Below, piece after piece: positions 9,932-18,710 of a stretch of 64,000 bases of DNA. The translations under genes and the position numbers were made by a program. Location of the stretch: NCBI RefSeq assembly GCF_009758015.1, contig NZ_WSEL01000009.1, forward strand, positions 1,054,001 through 1,118,000. Reading direction: 5' to 3'. Positions within the stretch are counted from its first letter, which is position 1; each line of letters begins with the position of its first letter. The DNA comes from Ramlibacter pinisoli. Its GTDB lineage: Bacteria > Pseudomonadota > Gammaproteobacteria > Burkholderiales > Burkholderiaceae_C. The notes beneath the pieces were generated by a model that saw only the letters and a program-made list of their open reading frames with translations, did no database searches and was not told where the DNA came from.

Positions 9932-10918
9932 TCAAGGCTGCTGGAAGTCCGGGTGCAGGCGGACGTCGGCCGGGACCGGGAATGGATGCCCCAGCACCAC
10001 GGCGCCACCGCGGACACGGTTCTGCGCCTGGCAGTTCTGGACGCAGTTGGTCGCCGGCGGCGACACCTCGGTGGCGTCTTCCCCGGTCACCATGCCCATG
10101 CGGCCGCCACTGGCCACGTCCCAGACCGACTCCCTGCCGCAATGGTCGACGGTCACGAACGTCCCGTCCCGCCGGCGGATCTGGTTGGGGCAGTTGGTGG
10201 GCAGCACGCGGGTCGCGACCTGCGGACTGTCGCGCCCGACGAAGGCCGGCGACATGTCGTTGGCCCAGTTGATCCGGGGACCGACCGTGACGGTCGTGGC
10301 GCGGGTCGGGTCGCTCGGGTTGAACGGCACGACGTCGCCTTCCCGGGCACGGAAATTGGGGTTGTCGAAGTAGAACGTCCCCGCGGCCAGGAGATGGCGG
10401 ATCCGCGTCTGGGTGCCGTCGGCCCGCTCCGGCTCCATCTGGAACACGCCGCCCTGCGTGCAGTCCTTGGCCGTGATCTTCATGCTCAGCCCGGTGCCCG
10501 TGCGGGACAGTTCGATGTTCTCGCCCTTCAGTTCCACGACCACGTCGGCGGCCAGCACGAGCCCGCGGTGATCGGGGAGCTTGCTCTCGAACACGGGGGC
10601 GTCGCCGCCCACCGTCTGCGTGCCTGGCGCATTGGACGAGAGGAAGCGGTAGTCGCGGATGCCGAAGGAGGCCGCGATCACCTGGAACTGCACGTAGCGT
10701 CCCTTGATCGTGAAGCTGGTCCCCAGCGTGCCGGCGGGGATGCGGACGTCGCGGTCGCCGCTGATGTCCGGCTGCCCGGCGCGCTGGATGGTGAAGCCAC
10801 CACCCTCGCAGAACTTCGACGATGCCGCCTCGGCCTTCAGCGGCGCCAGCGCGAACAGGCCGGCAGCCAGGGCAACGCCCAGCGCAGCGCCGCCGGTCGT
10901 CTTGGATAGGGATCTCAT
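9932..10918 (-). CDS. Secreted protein of unknown function
   Basis: A 328-residue exported protein. The N-terminus MRSLSKTTGGAALGVALAAG continues to a cleavage site near AEA-AS. The mature part is beta-rich and polar, with pairs of cysteines (FCEGG, KDCTQG, TNCPNQ, DHCGRE, NCVQNC) that suggest disulfides in the periplasm or outside the cell. ATG 10918 is preferred over an upstream in-frame start because it begins the signal peptide and has GAGGA about nine bases ahead. I do not recognise a family. It has no obvious operon partner. Confidence 0.7.
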   Translation of the reverse strand: MRSLSKTTGGAALGVALAAGLFALAPLKAEAASSKFCEGGGFTIQRAGQPDISGDRDVRIPAGTLGTSFTIKGRYVQFQVIAASFGIRDYRFLSSNAPGTQTVGGDAPVFESKLPDHRGLVLAADVVVELKGENIELSRTGTGLSMKITAKDCTQGGVFQMEPERADGTQTRIRHLLAAGTFYFDNPNFRAREGDVVPFNPSDPTRATTVTVGPRINWANDMSPAFVGRDSPQVATRVLPTNCPNQIRRRDGTFVTVDHCGRESVWDVASGGRMGMVTGEDATEVSPPATNCVQNCQAQNRVRGGAVVLGHPFPVPADVRLHPDFQQP

Positions 10919-11388
10919 GGGTTGTGTCCTCAGGTGAACGTCGGAGGTGCGACCACACTCCCACTCCCCGGCGGAGCGGTGTGCGGGATGCGGAGCGCAT
11001 CGAGCCGTCCCGGGCCGAGTGCGCAACGCCCATCCGGGAGGGCGCCACTCGGAGGCACATGCCGAAACGCAGTCGCGGCTCATCTCCCGGCCCGGGTGGG
11101 AGCCGTGCTTGTCGAGCCGCGCGGTGGGTGTGTGACCCTGGGCCGGGCCCAGGTCATCGGCCTGTCTATCAGTTCGGTCGAGCCAGATCCACCGCGCTCC
11201 GGTCGTTGGCCCTCAGACAGTGCTGTCAGTCAAAAGTGTTGGGGGCGGCCTCGCGCGCAAGCGTCAGGGGGCGATGACCACCGGCGTGCGAATGGGACAA
11301 GGAGCCATGTAGGCGCGCGCGCACCGCGCCTTGCAGATGGCGCCACGCTGACCGTAGGTGCAGGTCGTGCGCGTCAACCCACCAGCTG
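10919..11388. other. 470-base intergenic region with one doubtful small ORF
   Basis: The right part of this stretch contains a minus-strand frame of 37 codons (11377 to 11264, TTG start) with a spaced cysteine pattern (C-x8-C-x3-C-x7-C), beginning 11 bases after the nudC stop. Its ribosome site is poor, so I do not call it as a gene. The left part should contain the promoter of the secreted-protein gene that starts at 10918. Nothing else is recognisable. Confidence 0.4.
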
Positions 11389-12216
11389 CTACGCCGCGGC
11401 GCGCGGCAGGTTCGCGCGAATGAGCTCGCCAGCGATGGAGATGCCGGCCGGGAACTCCGGCAGCGTGTCGCCGGGCCCGAACCAGCGCGCTTCGGCGATC
11501 TCGCGCGGGTCCGCGCTGATCTCGCCGCCGGCCCACTGCGCCGTGAAGGCGATCATCAGCGAGTGCGGGAACGGCCACGACTGGCTGCCGAAGTAGCGCA
11601 GGTCGTGCACGCGCAAGCCGACCTCCTCGTGCACCTCGCGGTGGACCGCGTCCTCGACCGACTCGCCTGCTTCGAGGAACCCCGCCAGCGCGCTGAAGCG
11701 GCCGGTGGGCGACGCCGCATTGCGGGCCAGCAGGATGGCGTCGCCCTTCTTCACCAGCACCATCATCGCCGGCGAGATGCGCGGGTACGCCGCGTGGCCG
11801 CAGCGTGTGCACCGCATGCACCGTTCGCCCGCCAGCGCTTCCATCGGGCCGCCGCAGGCGCCGCAGTACCGATGGGTCCTTGCCCATTCGGCCACCTGGA
11901 AGGCGCGGCCGGCCACGGCCATCAGGTGCGCGTCCAGCGCGCCGAACAGCGAGCGCAAAGGCCGGAAGGCGAAGCCGCCGGCCGGGTCCGCTGCACCGGC
12001 CTCGACCCAGGCTGCCCGGCAATAGTGCTGTCCCAGCATGCCCACGGCCCGGGATTGCGCCAGCGGCACATCGAGCGCGAGGCACGCGGATTCGTCGGGC
12101 AAGGCCAGGTCCGATTCGCGCACCAGCAGGGCGCCGCCGCGGAAGACGAAGATGTGTTCGTGCGCGCCTGGCTGCGGCGCATGGAGCGGAACGAAGTGGG
12201 ACGGTGTGACGAGCAT
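11389..12216 (-). CDS. nudC: NAD(+)/NADH diphosphatase NudC
   Basis: A 275-residue Nudix hydrolase that cleaves NAD(H) to NMN(H) and AMP and, in characterised relatives, removes NAD caps from RNA. A four-cysteine zinc site is visible (C118, C121, C136, C139). The Nudix box GFLEAGESVEDAVHREVHEE runs from 179 to about 198, followed by the NudC hallmark SQSWPFPHS (211-219), in which the usual SQPWPFP proline is replaced by serine. ATG 12216 fits the family length; the longer upstream frame is antisense to other sequence. It stands alone, divergent from the DUF4395 gene. Confidence 0.92.
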   Translation of the reverse strand: MLVTPSHFVPLHAPQPGAHEHIFVFRGGALLVRESDLALPDESACLALDVPLAQSRAVGMLGQHYCRAAWVEAGAADPAGGFAFRPLRSLFGALDAHLMAVAGRAFQVAEWARTHRYCGACGGPMEALAGERCMRCTRCGHAAYPRISPAMMVLVKKGDAILLARNAASPTGRFSALAGFLEAGESVEDAVHREVHEEVGLRVHDLRYFGSQSWPFPHSLMIAFTAQWAGGEISADPREIAEARWFGPGDTLPEFPAGISIAGELIRANLPRAAA

Positions 12217-12463
12217 GTCCAACGATAACAAGGCGCCGTCGAGCCCGTCGGCAGCCAGGCCTTGGCCACCAGCACGACCGTGATCGACGAGGGAGACGCA
12301 CGGCGCCCGGTGTGCGTCTGCCATCGATGGCCTGGCCGGCCGCTTTGCCCATCCGTGCCGCCGCGCGGTCCCGCTCGTCGCCGCGGCCTCTCGCCGAGGC
12401 TGGATTGTTGCAACCGGAATGGGCATCATCCGGACTCCGTCGCCCAAGCTCAAGGAGGTTCGC

Positions 12464-13021
12464 ATGTCCTTCTTTCACGCCACCTACGGTCACGTCATCT
12501 CGGGGCTGAGCCACAACGGCAAGCCCGTGCAGGCGGCAGTGTTCAACGACAACCAGGTGCGCGCCGCCGCCGGCCTGGCGCTGGTGCTGGCGGCCGTTGC
12601 CCTCGTCTACGGCCGCTTCGAGAGCGTCTACCTGCCGATGCAGGCCGTCACGACCTTCCTGTTCGTCGAATACCTGATCCGCGTGACGATCGGCATCCAG
12701 TACAGCCCGCTGGGCGTCCTGGCGGGCTGGATGGTGCAGCGCAAGGGCCCCGACTGGGCCTCGGCCAGGCCCAAGCGCTTCGCCTGGACGCTCGCCCTCA
12801 TCATGTCGGGCGCGATGATGGTCATGACCAATGCCGGCGTCACCGGCGCCGTGCCGCTGACGATCTGCGTCATCTTCATGCTGCTGCTCTGGATGGAGTC
12901 CGTGCTGGGCCTGTGCGTCGGCTGCGAATTCCACGGCTTCATGGTCAAGCAGGGCTGGGTGCAGAAGGACAGCGCCTTCGAGATCTGCGCCCACGGCGCC
13001 TGCGACATCCCGCCGCGCTGA
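12464..13021 (+). CDS. DUF4395 family membrane protein
   Basis: A 185-residue inner-membrane protein with four hydrophobic segments. It carries the DUF4395 signature near the C-terminus, CVGCEFHGF, a CxxC pair that could take part in thiol redox chemistry. DUF4395 proteins often sit next to thioredoxin-like or sulfur-transfer genes. The start follows a strong AAGGAGG. A DsbA-family gene and two hemerythrin genes follow on the same strand, suggesting a redox or gas-sensing role (inference). Function is unproven. Confidence 0.85.
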   Translation: MSFFHATYGHVISGLSHNGKPVQAAVFNDNQVRAAAGLALVLAAVALVYGRFESVYLPMQAVTTFLFVEYLIRVTIGIQYSPLGVLAGWMVQRKGPDWASARPKRFAWTLALIMSGAMMVMTNAGVTGAVPLTICVIFMLLLWMESVLGLCVGCEFHGFMVKQGWVQKDSAFEICAHGACDIPPR

Positions 13022-13052
13022 GCGTCCCATCCGATCCATCGAGGAGACCGCC

Positions 13053-13772
13053 GTGCCCGATGCCGCTCCCGCCGCCGCCGAGGCGCCCAAGCCCATGCCG
13101 TTCGCGATCATGCGCAACACCCACGAGGCCCTGCGCGCCAGCATCCGGCTGCAGGAAGCCGCGCTGGAGACCCGCGACCGGACAGCCTTCGCCGACGAGT
13201 GGCGCCGCCTGCAGCGCGGCCTCGCGGTGCACATGGCGATGGAAGACCGCGACATGTTCTCGCTGCTCGATGCCGTGAGCGAAGGCGCCTGTGCCGCCGC
13301 CGGCCTTCCTGCCGAGCACACGGACGACAAGCGCCTGGGGGCCGCCGTGGAGGCTGCGCTGGCCGGCCCGGATCTCGCTGACCTGCGCAACGCCTGGTCG
13401 GCCTGGCGCGACGAACACCTGCACCACCTCGAGCACGAGGAGGCGGTGATGATGCCGCTGACGATGAAGACCGCGCCGACGCCCGAAGGGCGCGCGCGCG
13501 TCGTCCACGACCGCCTGCTCACGCCCGGCACCGGGCTGCCCGACTTCGACTGGTTCGTCGGCTGGGTGGTGGAGATGCTGAGTCGCCATGGGTCGACGGC
13601 ACAGCCCCCCGCCGTCGCGACACGCGTCTTCGTCTGGGGCTTGCAGCACGCCTGTACGCCGGAACAATGGCGCCACTTCCGGCCCATCGTCCAGCGCAGC
13701 TGCCCTCCCGCGATCTGGGACGAGCTGGTGCGCGGCTACGCGCTGGACACCGACGGGAAGATCCCCTCCTGA
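13053..13772 (+). CDS. Hemerythrin-domain protein (HHE)
   Basis: A 239-residue protein with an N-terminal four-helix hemerythrin-like domain. The diiron ligand pattern is visible: His in NTHEALRAS, H-x3-E in VHMAMED, His in AEHTDD and H-x3-E in LHHLEHEEAVMMPL. The C-terminal third (after LTPGTGLPDFDWF) is an additional helical region found in longer members of the family. The start is GTG with GAGGAGA seven bases upstream, 31 bases after the DUF4395 gene. Such proteins bind oxygen, NO or iron; the actual ligand here is unknown. Confidence 0.82.
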   Translation: MPDAAPAAAEAPKPMPFAIMRNTHEALRASIRLQEAALETRDRTAFADEWRRLQRGLAVHMAMEDRDMFSLLDAVSEGACAAAGLPAEHTDDKRLGAAVEAALAGPDLADLRNAWSAWRDEHLHHLEHEEAVMMPLTMKTAPTPEGRARVVHDRLLTPGTGLPDFDWFVGWVVEMLSRHGSTAQPPAVATRVFVWGLQHACTPEQWRHFRPIVQRSCPPAIWDELVRGYALDTDGKIPS

Positions 13773-13917
13773 GCGCGCCGGGCTGCGCGCCCCAGCGGCT
13801 GCTTCTCGCGCCGGTGGCCGGCGGCCGCCCAGGCTCCGTATCTCCCACACAGGCCCCCGGACAGCCCCCTCTTCAAGGATAGGGCGCGAGGTGGCACTCC
13901 AGGCCATCATCCCGCGC

Positions 13918-14592
13918 ATGTCCGTCCCCGCGCCCCTCTCCATCGACGTCTCCTTCGACCTGATCTGCCCCTGGTGCCTGATCGGGAAGCGCCACCTGGA
14001 AACTGCCATCACCCAGCTGCGGGCCGAGCAGCCGGACCTGGCCGTCACGGTGGAATGGCGCTCCGTCCCGCTGATCCCGGACACGCCCCTGGAAGGGCTC
14101 CCGTACCGCGACTTCTATGTCGCCCGCCTGGGCAGCCCCGCGGCCGTGGCCGCGCGGCAGTCGCAGGTGCTGGATGCGGCCCTGCACGCGGGCCTGGAGC
14201 TCGCCCTCACGCGCATCGAGACCTTCCCGAACACCCTGCTGGCCCACCGCCTCGTGCGCTTCGCGCGGCAGGAGGCCGGCCCGGCTGCCGCGGCAGCCCT
14301 GATCGAGAACCTGTTCACGCGTTACTTCACGGGCGCCGAGAACATCGGCGACCCGCAGGTGCTGCGCGCCGCCCTCGAGGCCTGCGGCATCGCCACGCCG
14401 GGCCTGCCGGAGACGCCCCTGTCGCATGACCTGCCGTGGCTGCCGCCGCTGGAGGATGTGGTTCACCGCGGCGGCACGGGCGTGCCGTTCTTCGTCGTCG
14501 ACGGCAAGCTGGGCGTCTCCGGCGCGGTGCCGCCGGCTGTGCTGGTGCAAGCCATGCAGCGTGCGCTGGCGCAGCGGCAAGTGCCGGCGTGA
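13918..14592 (+). CDS. DsbA-family oxidoreductase (FrnE-like)
   Basis: A 224-residue thioredoxin-fold protein. The redox motif CPWC lies in SFDLICPWCLIGKRHLE near the N-terminus, and the second fold-typical cis-proline segment is GTGVPFFVVDG. There is no signal peptide, so this is a cytoplasmic FrnE/2-hydroxychromene-isomerase-like disulfide oxidoreductase rather than periplasmic DsbA. ATG 13918 gives the usual family N-terminus; an in-frame GTG at 13891 with a better-spaced AGGG is possible. It lies between two hemerythrin genes on the same strand. Confidence 0.85.
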   Translation: MSVPAPLSIDVSFDLICPWCLIGKRHLETAITQLRAEQPDLAVTVEWRSVPLIPDTPLEGLPYRDFYVARLGSPAAVAARQSQVLDAALHAGLELALTRIETFPNTLLAHRLVRFARQEAGPAAAAALIENLFTRYFTGAENIGDPQVLRAALEACGIATPGLPETPLSHDLPWLPPLEDVVHRGGTGVPFFVVDGKLGVSGAVPPAVLVQAMQRALAQRQVPA

Positions 14593-14796
14593 ACGCCGTC
14601 GCCGTGACTCGACCGGGCCGCCAGCGGGTCCTGGCACGGCACGATTGGTGACCCGGCACCGCGCCTGACGGAGCAGCACGTCAGCCGCCGACAGGTCGCT
14701 GCCCACATCAGCCTACAGCCCGCCTGCGCAGGCGGCGCTAGCTTGGTGGCGTGCGGCGTCCCTGTTGCAGGCCGCCGCGCCTCACAGGAGACCACC

Positions 14797-15237
14797 ATGG
14801 CTCAAGACGCCATCGCCTTGCTCGAGGCCGACCACCAGCGGCTGGAGGACCTCGTTCGGGACTACAAATCGGCCGGCTCCGACCCGTCGGCCAAGCTCCA
14901 CATGGCGCAGATCATCTGCATGGAACTCACCCTGCACTCCATGGTCGAGGAAGAGATCTTCTACCCGGCGTTCGCCCACGCGACCGGCGACGAGCAGATG
15001 GTCGAGCGCGCGCGCAAGGAGCACCAGCACGTGAAGGAGCTGATCGACCGCGTGCCGACGGCGGAAAATCTCGACGGTGCGGTGGAGGCGATCTGGCGCC
15101 ACGCGCTCGAACACATCGAAGAGGAGCGGCGGATCATCTTCGCCAAGGCGAAGTCGTGCGGCATGGAACTGGCCACGCTGGGCGGCAGGATCCAGACCCG
15201 CCGCGCCGAGGTGGCGACGACGGTGCAGGAAGCCTGA
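14797..15237 (+). CDS. Hemerythrin HHE cation-binding protein
   Basis: A 146-residue single-domain protein. Ligand motifs for a diiron site are ADHQRLEDL, HSMVEEEIFYPAF (H-x3-E), EHQHVKELI and HIEEERRIIF. The short, soluble form is typical of the YtfE-like or generic HHE family used in oxygen, NO or metal stress. ATG 14797 is preceded by ACAGGAG; the longer frame upstream is not conserved in character. It is the second hemerythrin within 2 kb, so the region may form a stress-related group. Confidence 0.88.
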   Translation: MAQDAIALLEADHQRLEDLVRDYKSAGSDPSAKLHMAQIICMELTLHSMVEEEIFYPAFAHATGDEQMVERARKEHQHVKELIDRVPTAENLDGAVEAIWRHALEHIEEERRIIFAKAKSCGMELATLGGRIQTRRAEVATTVQEA

Positions 15238-15361
15238 CCGGGCAACGCCTGCCCGGCGGGCGGGTCGCACGTCCTGCCCAACTCTGTTACGGACGGCTGG
15301 CCTTGGCGGCCGGCACCGTCGGTCTAAATTGCAGCCCCGACTGGTTGTCGAGGAGGCTGCA

Positions 15362-15766
15362 ATGGGCGCAACTGCGAATTCCCCCCTGGATGTGGTCAAG
15401 GCCGCGTACGCGGCCTTCGGGGCCGGCAACGTCCCCGGGATCCTGGAACTGGCCGCCGAAGACGTCGACTGGGCGTTCATCGGGGCCAAGGGCCTGCCCT
15501 ACACCGGCAAGTTCCGCGGCCGGAGCGCCGTGGAGAAATGGTTTGCGGCCGTGTTCGCAACCGACGAGGTCCAGGCATTCGAACCCCGCGAGTTCCTCGC
15601 CGCAGCCGAGCACGTCACCGTGCTCGGCTGGGAGAAGACCCGGGCGCTGCCCGACGGCAAGGTCTTCGAAGCGGAATGGGTCCACGTGTTCACCGTCCGC
15701 GGCGGGCGGGTCGCGCGCTTCTGGGGCATGTACGACACGCAGGCCGCGGCGGCCGCGCGCACCTGA
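15362..15766 (+). CDS. NTF2-like / SnoaL-type protein
   Basis: A 134-residue cone-shaped alpha+beta protein of the NTF2/SnoaL superfamily, recognisable by the opening VKAAYAAFGAGNVPGILELAAEDVDW and by the C-terminal VFTVRGGRVARFWGMYD strand pair. These domains act as small isomerases, hydrolases or binding proteins; no catalytic assignment is possible here. The start follows an excellent AGGAGG. It is 124 bases after the hemerythrin gene and converges with the DoxX gene. Confidence 0.85.
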   Translation: MGATANSPLDVVKAAYAAFGAGNVPGILELAAEDVDWAFIGAKGLPYTGKFRGRSAVEKWFAAVFATDEVQAFEPREFLAAAEHVTVLGWEKTRALPDGKVFEAEWVHVFTVRGGRVARFWGMYDTQAAAAART

Positions 15767-15805
15767 TCCGAACTGCCGGGCACACCTGCGCCCGGCCCGA
15801 AGCGC

Positions 15806-16222
15806 CTAGACCGCCTCTCGGCCGGGTGCGCGCAGGACGCGCACCAGCGCCGGGTAGCGCAGCGCGAGCGCCGCCCACATCAGCACGCCGACATAGACGC
15901 CGAACAGCACGTGCGTGGCCAGCGGCGAGCCGACGCGGTAGTGCGAGGCGACGGCGCCACCCAGGAACGCCGTGAGGATGATCGCGCCCAGGATGCAGGT
16001 GCGCGGGATGGCATAGAGGAGCGCCCCCAGGGCCAGCAGCAGTCCCAGTGGGAACACCGCGGCCACCGGCCAGCCCAGTTCTGCCGTGCCGCGCAGCACC
16101 GGCTCGACCTGCAGCAGCTTGCCGAGCGCGTCCATCGCGAAGAACGCCAGCACCAGGACCGTGAGCGCGATGCCCGTGCGGCGTCGCCAGGGGCCCGGTA
16201 GCGGGGACGCCCCGGTGTTCAT
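15806..16222 (-). CDS. DoxX-like membrane protein
   Basis: A 138-residue protein with four predicted transmembrane helices and the DoxX-type features MDALGKLLQVEPV in helix 1 and GAVASHYRVGSP before helix 4. DoxX-like proteins are linked to thiosulfate or quinone redox and to oxidative stress, but small members are mostly uncharacterised. Its ATG overlaps the stop of a 25-codon ORF (ATGA), and it is transcribed divergently from the adjacent TetR gene, which probably controls it. Confidence 0.8.
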   Translation of the reverse strand: MNTGASPLPGPWRRRTGIALTVLVLAFFAMDALGKLLQVEPVLRGTAELGWPVAAVFPLGLLLALGALLYAIPRTCILGAIILTAFLGGAVASHYRVGSPLATHVLFGVYVGVLMWAALALRYPALVRVLRAPGREAV

Positions 16223-16296
16223 GGCGCGGCTCCGGCGTGACGCGGCTCCTGGCCGGTCTTCTCCCGGATCGTGCTGGTGCAGGCCTCGAAGGTCAT
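16219..16296 (-). CDS. Possible 25-residue leader peptide upstream of doxX
   Basis: A short frame, MTFEACTSTIREKTGQEPRH followed by AGAAP, begins at ATG 16296 with a GGAG site seven bases upstream and ends in an ATGA overlap with the DoxX start. The good ribosome site and the coupling make it a candidate small gene or a translational leader that delivers ribosomes to doxX. No family is recognised, and its length gives little statistical support. Confidence 0.35.
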   Translation of the reverse strand: MTFEACTSTIREKTGQEPRHAGAAP

Positions 16297-16312
16297 GGCG
16301 GCGGCTCCATCA

Positions 16313-16338
16313 ATTGGATACGGTAAACTATATTCAAT
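16313..16338. promoter_or_regulatory. Palindromic candidate TetR operator
   Basis: An imperfect inverted repeat, ATTGGATA - 10 bases - TATTCAAT (7 of 8 pairs), ends immediately before the ATG of the TetR gene and lies between it and the divergent doxX unit. It sits in an AT-rich patch that is rare in this genome. Size and symmetry suit binding by a TetR dimer for autoregulation and control of doxX. Confidence 0.5.
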
Positions 16339-16980
16339 ATGGCTGTCCAAGGCAAACGTGCCTACCGCTCGGCCGCGCGCAGTGAATCCGCCGGGAAAAC
16401 CCGCGCCCGCATCATGGAAGCCGGCAAGGTGCTGTTCCTGCGCAAGGGCATCGACACCACGACCATCGGGCAGATCGCCGAGCGGGCGGGTGTGTCCGAG
16501 GCCACGGTCTATGCCACGGTGGGTTCCAAGAGCGGCCTGCTGCGGGCCCTGATGGAACAGGCCATGTTCGGCCCGCGCTTCCAGGAGGCGCTGCAGGCCC
16601 TGCAAGGCGTGGACGACCCCGTCGAGCGCATCGCCCTGACCGCGCGGGTGGCCCGGGCCATCTACGAGGCGCAGGCGGGCGAACTGGGCCTGCTCACGCG
16701 CTCGTCGGCGTTCTCGCCGGAGCTGCGCAAGTCGCAGCAGGCCTTCGAGAAGCTGCGCCGCGACATGCAGCGCGACCGCATCGACGCGCTGTTCGAGGCC
16801 GGCCAGGCGCGCGAGGGGCTGGACCGCGAAGCGGCGGCGACCCTGATGTGGATGTACACCAGCCAGGAGGTCTTCCACAAGCTGGTGCAGGAATCCGGCT
16901 GGTCGCTGGACGCCTACGAGCAGTGGCTGGCGCACACGCTCGTGTGGACGCTCACCCGGCAGCCTGCCGCCCCGAAGTAG
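16339..16980 (+). CDS. TetR-family transcriptional regulator
   Basis: A 213-residue regulator with the N-terminal helix-turn-helix TIGQIAERAGVSEATVYATV and a helical effector domain. The ATG directly follows the palindrome at 16313-16338, so the transcript is probably leaderless or has a very short leader; no ribosome site is visible. It is divergent from doxX and the small ORF and is the most likely regulator of that unit (inference). Effector unknown. Confidence 0.87.
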   Translation: MAVQGKRAYRSAARSESAGKTRARIMEAGKVLFLRKGIDTTTIGQIAERAGVSEATVYATVGSKSGLLRALMEQAMFGPRFQEALQALQGVDDPVERIALTARVARAIYEAQAGELGLLTRSSAFSPELRKSQQAFEKLRRDMQRDRIDALFEAGQAREGLDREAAATLMWMYTSQEVFHKLVQESGWSLDAYEQWLAHTLVWTLTRQPAAPK

Positions 16981-17024
16981 ACGGCGCCGCGACCCACGCC
17001 CGGCGTCTTCCCGCCGCCGGGTCG

Positions 17025-17096
17025 CTACAAGCCGTAGGCCGCGAGGATGCGCGCCTTCGTTCCGTCCTTGTCCATCGCGTCATCGACCGCGCGCCT
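17025..17096 (-). pseudogene. Possible remnant of a solute-binding protein C-terminus
   Basis: On the minus strand a short frame reads RRAVDDAMDKDGTKARILAA and then YGL-stop. This looks like the C-terminal end of a family 3 periplasmic solute-binding protein. Upstream sequence in the same frame shows no continuing similarity, so it would be a decayed remnant left between the TetR gene and the cox cluster. Recognition rests on a 23-residue pattern only. Confidence 0.25.
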
Positions 17097-17255
17097 CGTG
17101 CAAGGCGCGCGTTCTCTCGGTTGAAGCGCGCCGCACACGCGCTGGGTCAGGAGCCCCACGCGACCGGTAACTCTTGGTGATATTCGAGCCGCCGCCGTCG
17201 GCCGTGACTATCGTTGAACGTGGCCCGTGTGCCGCGGCGACGAGGAGGCATTGCG

Positions 17256-18125
17256 ATGTTCCCAGCCGGTTTCGACTACCACGCCCCGAACTCGCTCGCC
17301 GAGGCGGTCCAGCTGATGGGCAACCTCGGACCGGATGCCAAGGTGCTGGCCGGCGGCCACAGCCTGCTGCCGATGATGAAGCTGCGGTTTGCCCAGCCGA
17401 GCCACCTGGTCGACCTGCGCCGGATCGCCGAGCTGCGCGGCATTCGCCAGGTGGGCGACGAGATCCACATCGGCGCCATGACGACCGAACACGAGTTGCT
17501 GCACTCACCGCTACTGGCCGACAAGGTTCCGCTGCTGGTCGAGGGCGCGGGCTGGATCGCCGATCCGCAGGTGCGCTACAAGGGAACGATCGGCGGCGAC
17601 ATTTCCCACGGCGACCCGGGCAACGACCACCCGGCGCTGATGTTGGCCCTGGACGCGTCGTTCGTCCTGCGTGGCGCCCAGGGCGAGCGGACGGTGAAGG
17701 CCGACGGCTTCTTCCTCGGCGTGTACTCGACCCAGCTGGAGCCGGGCGAGATCCTCACCCAGGTGCGCGTGCCCATCCCCGCGCCGGGCACCGGATGGTC
17801 GTACCAGAAGCTCAAGCGCAAGACCGGCGACTTCGCCACCGCGGCGGCAGCGGTGCTGCTGCAGATGAAGGGCGGTAACGTGGCCACGGTGAGCATCGCG
17901 CTCACCAATGCCGGCCCCACCGCCCTCAAGGCCAGCGGCGCCGAAGCCAGCCTGCTGGGCAAGCCGCTCGACGAAGCGGCCCTGGACGAAGCCGCGCGGC
18001 AGGCCATGGCGATCTGTGAGCCCACGCCCGACCTGCGGGGCGACGTGGCCTACAAGGTCGCGATGGCGGGCGAGATGACACGCCGCGCGCTGCAGGCAGC
18101 CCATGCGCGGACCGGCCAGGCCTAG
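17256..18125 (+). CDS. coxM: Carbon monoxide dehydrogenase medium (FAD) subunit CoxM
   Basis: A 289-residue FAD-binding flavoprotein that passes electrons from the iron-sulfur subunit towards the quinone pool in aerobic molybdenum CO dehydrogenase. The FAD-pyrophosphate motif AGGHS (32-36) and the second motif [18 protein letters not shown] are both intact. The start chosen ([10 protein letters not shown]) has GAGGAGG 6-7 bases upstream, ahead of a weaker upstream start. It heads a tight operon with coxS (16-base gap) and coxL. The same subunit type occurs in related hydroxylases, so CO specificity depends on CoxL. Confidence 0.92.
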   Translation: MFPAGFDYHAPNSLAEAVQLMGNLGPDAKVLAGGHSLLPMMKLRFAQPSHLVDLRRIAELRGIRQVGDEIHIGAMTTEHELLHSPLLADKVPLLVEGAGWIADPQVRYKGTIGGDISHGDPGNDHPALMLALDASFVLRGAQGERTVKADGFFLGVYSTQLEPGEILTQVRVPIPAPGTGWSYQKLKRKTGDFATAAAAVLLQMKGGNVATVSIALTNAGPTALKASGAEASLLGKPLDEAALDEAARQAMAICEPTPDLRGDVAYKVAMAGEMTRRALQAAHARTGQA

Positions 18126-18141
18126 GACCAGGAGAGCGGAC

Positions 18142-18648
<507 letters not shown>

Positions 18649-18710
18649 CGGGCCGCGTCGTCGGCAGGCGCGCGGCGCCGTTCACCGCATCCAACCCTCC
18701 GGAGGACCAG

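Noticed and set aside
11264..13687. An 807-codon minus-strand frame through nudC, DUF4395 and hemerythrin
   Set aside because: It crosses three well-supported genes in other frames and shows no domain; only its tail is mentioned as a doubtful peptide.
13891..13917. GTG 13891 as the start of the DsbA-family gene
   Set aside because: It has an AGGG at acceptable distance, but the added nine residues do not match the usual FrnE N-terminus; it is kept as an alternative only.
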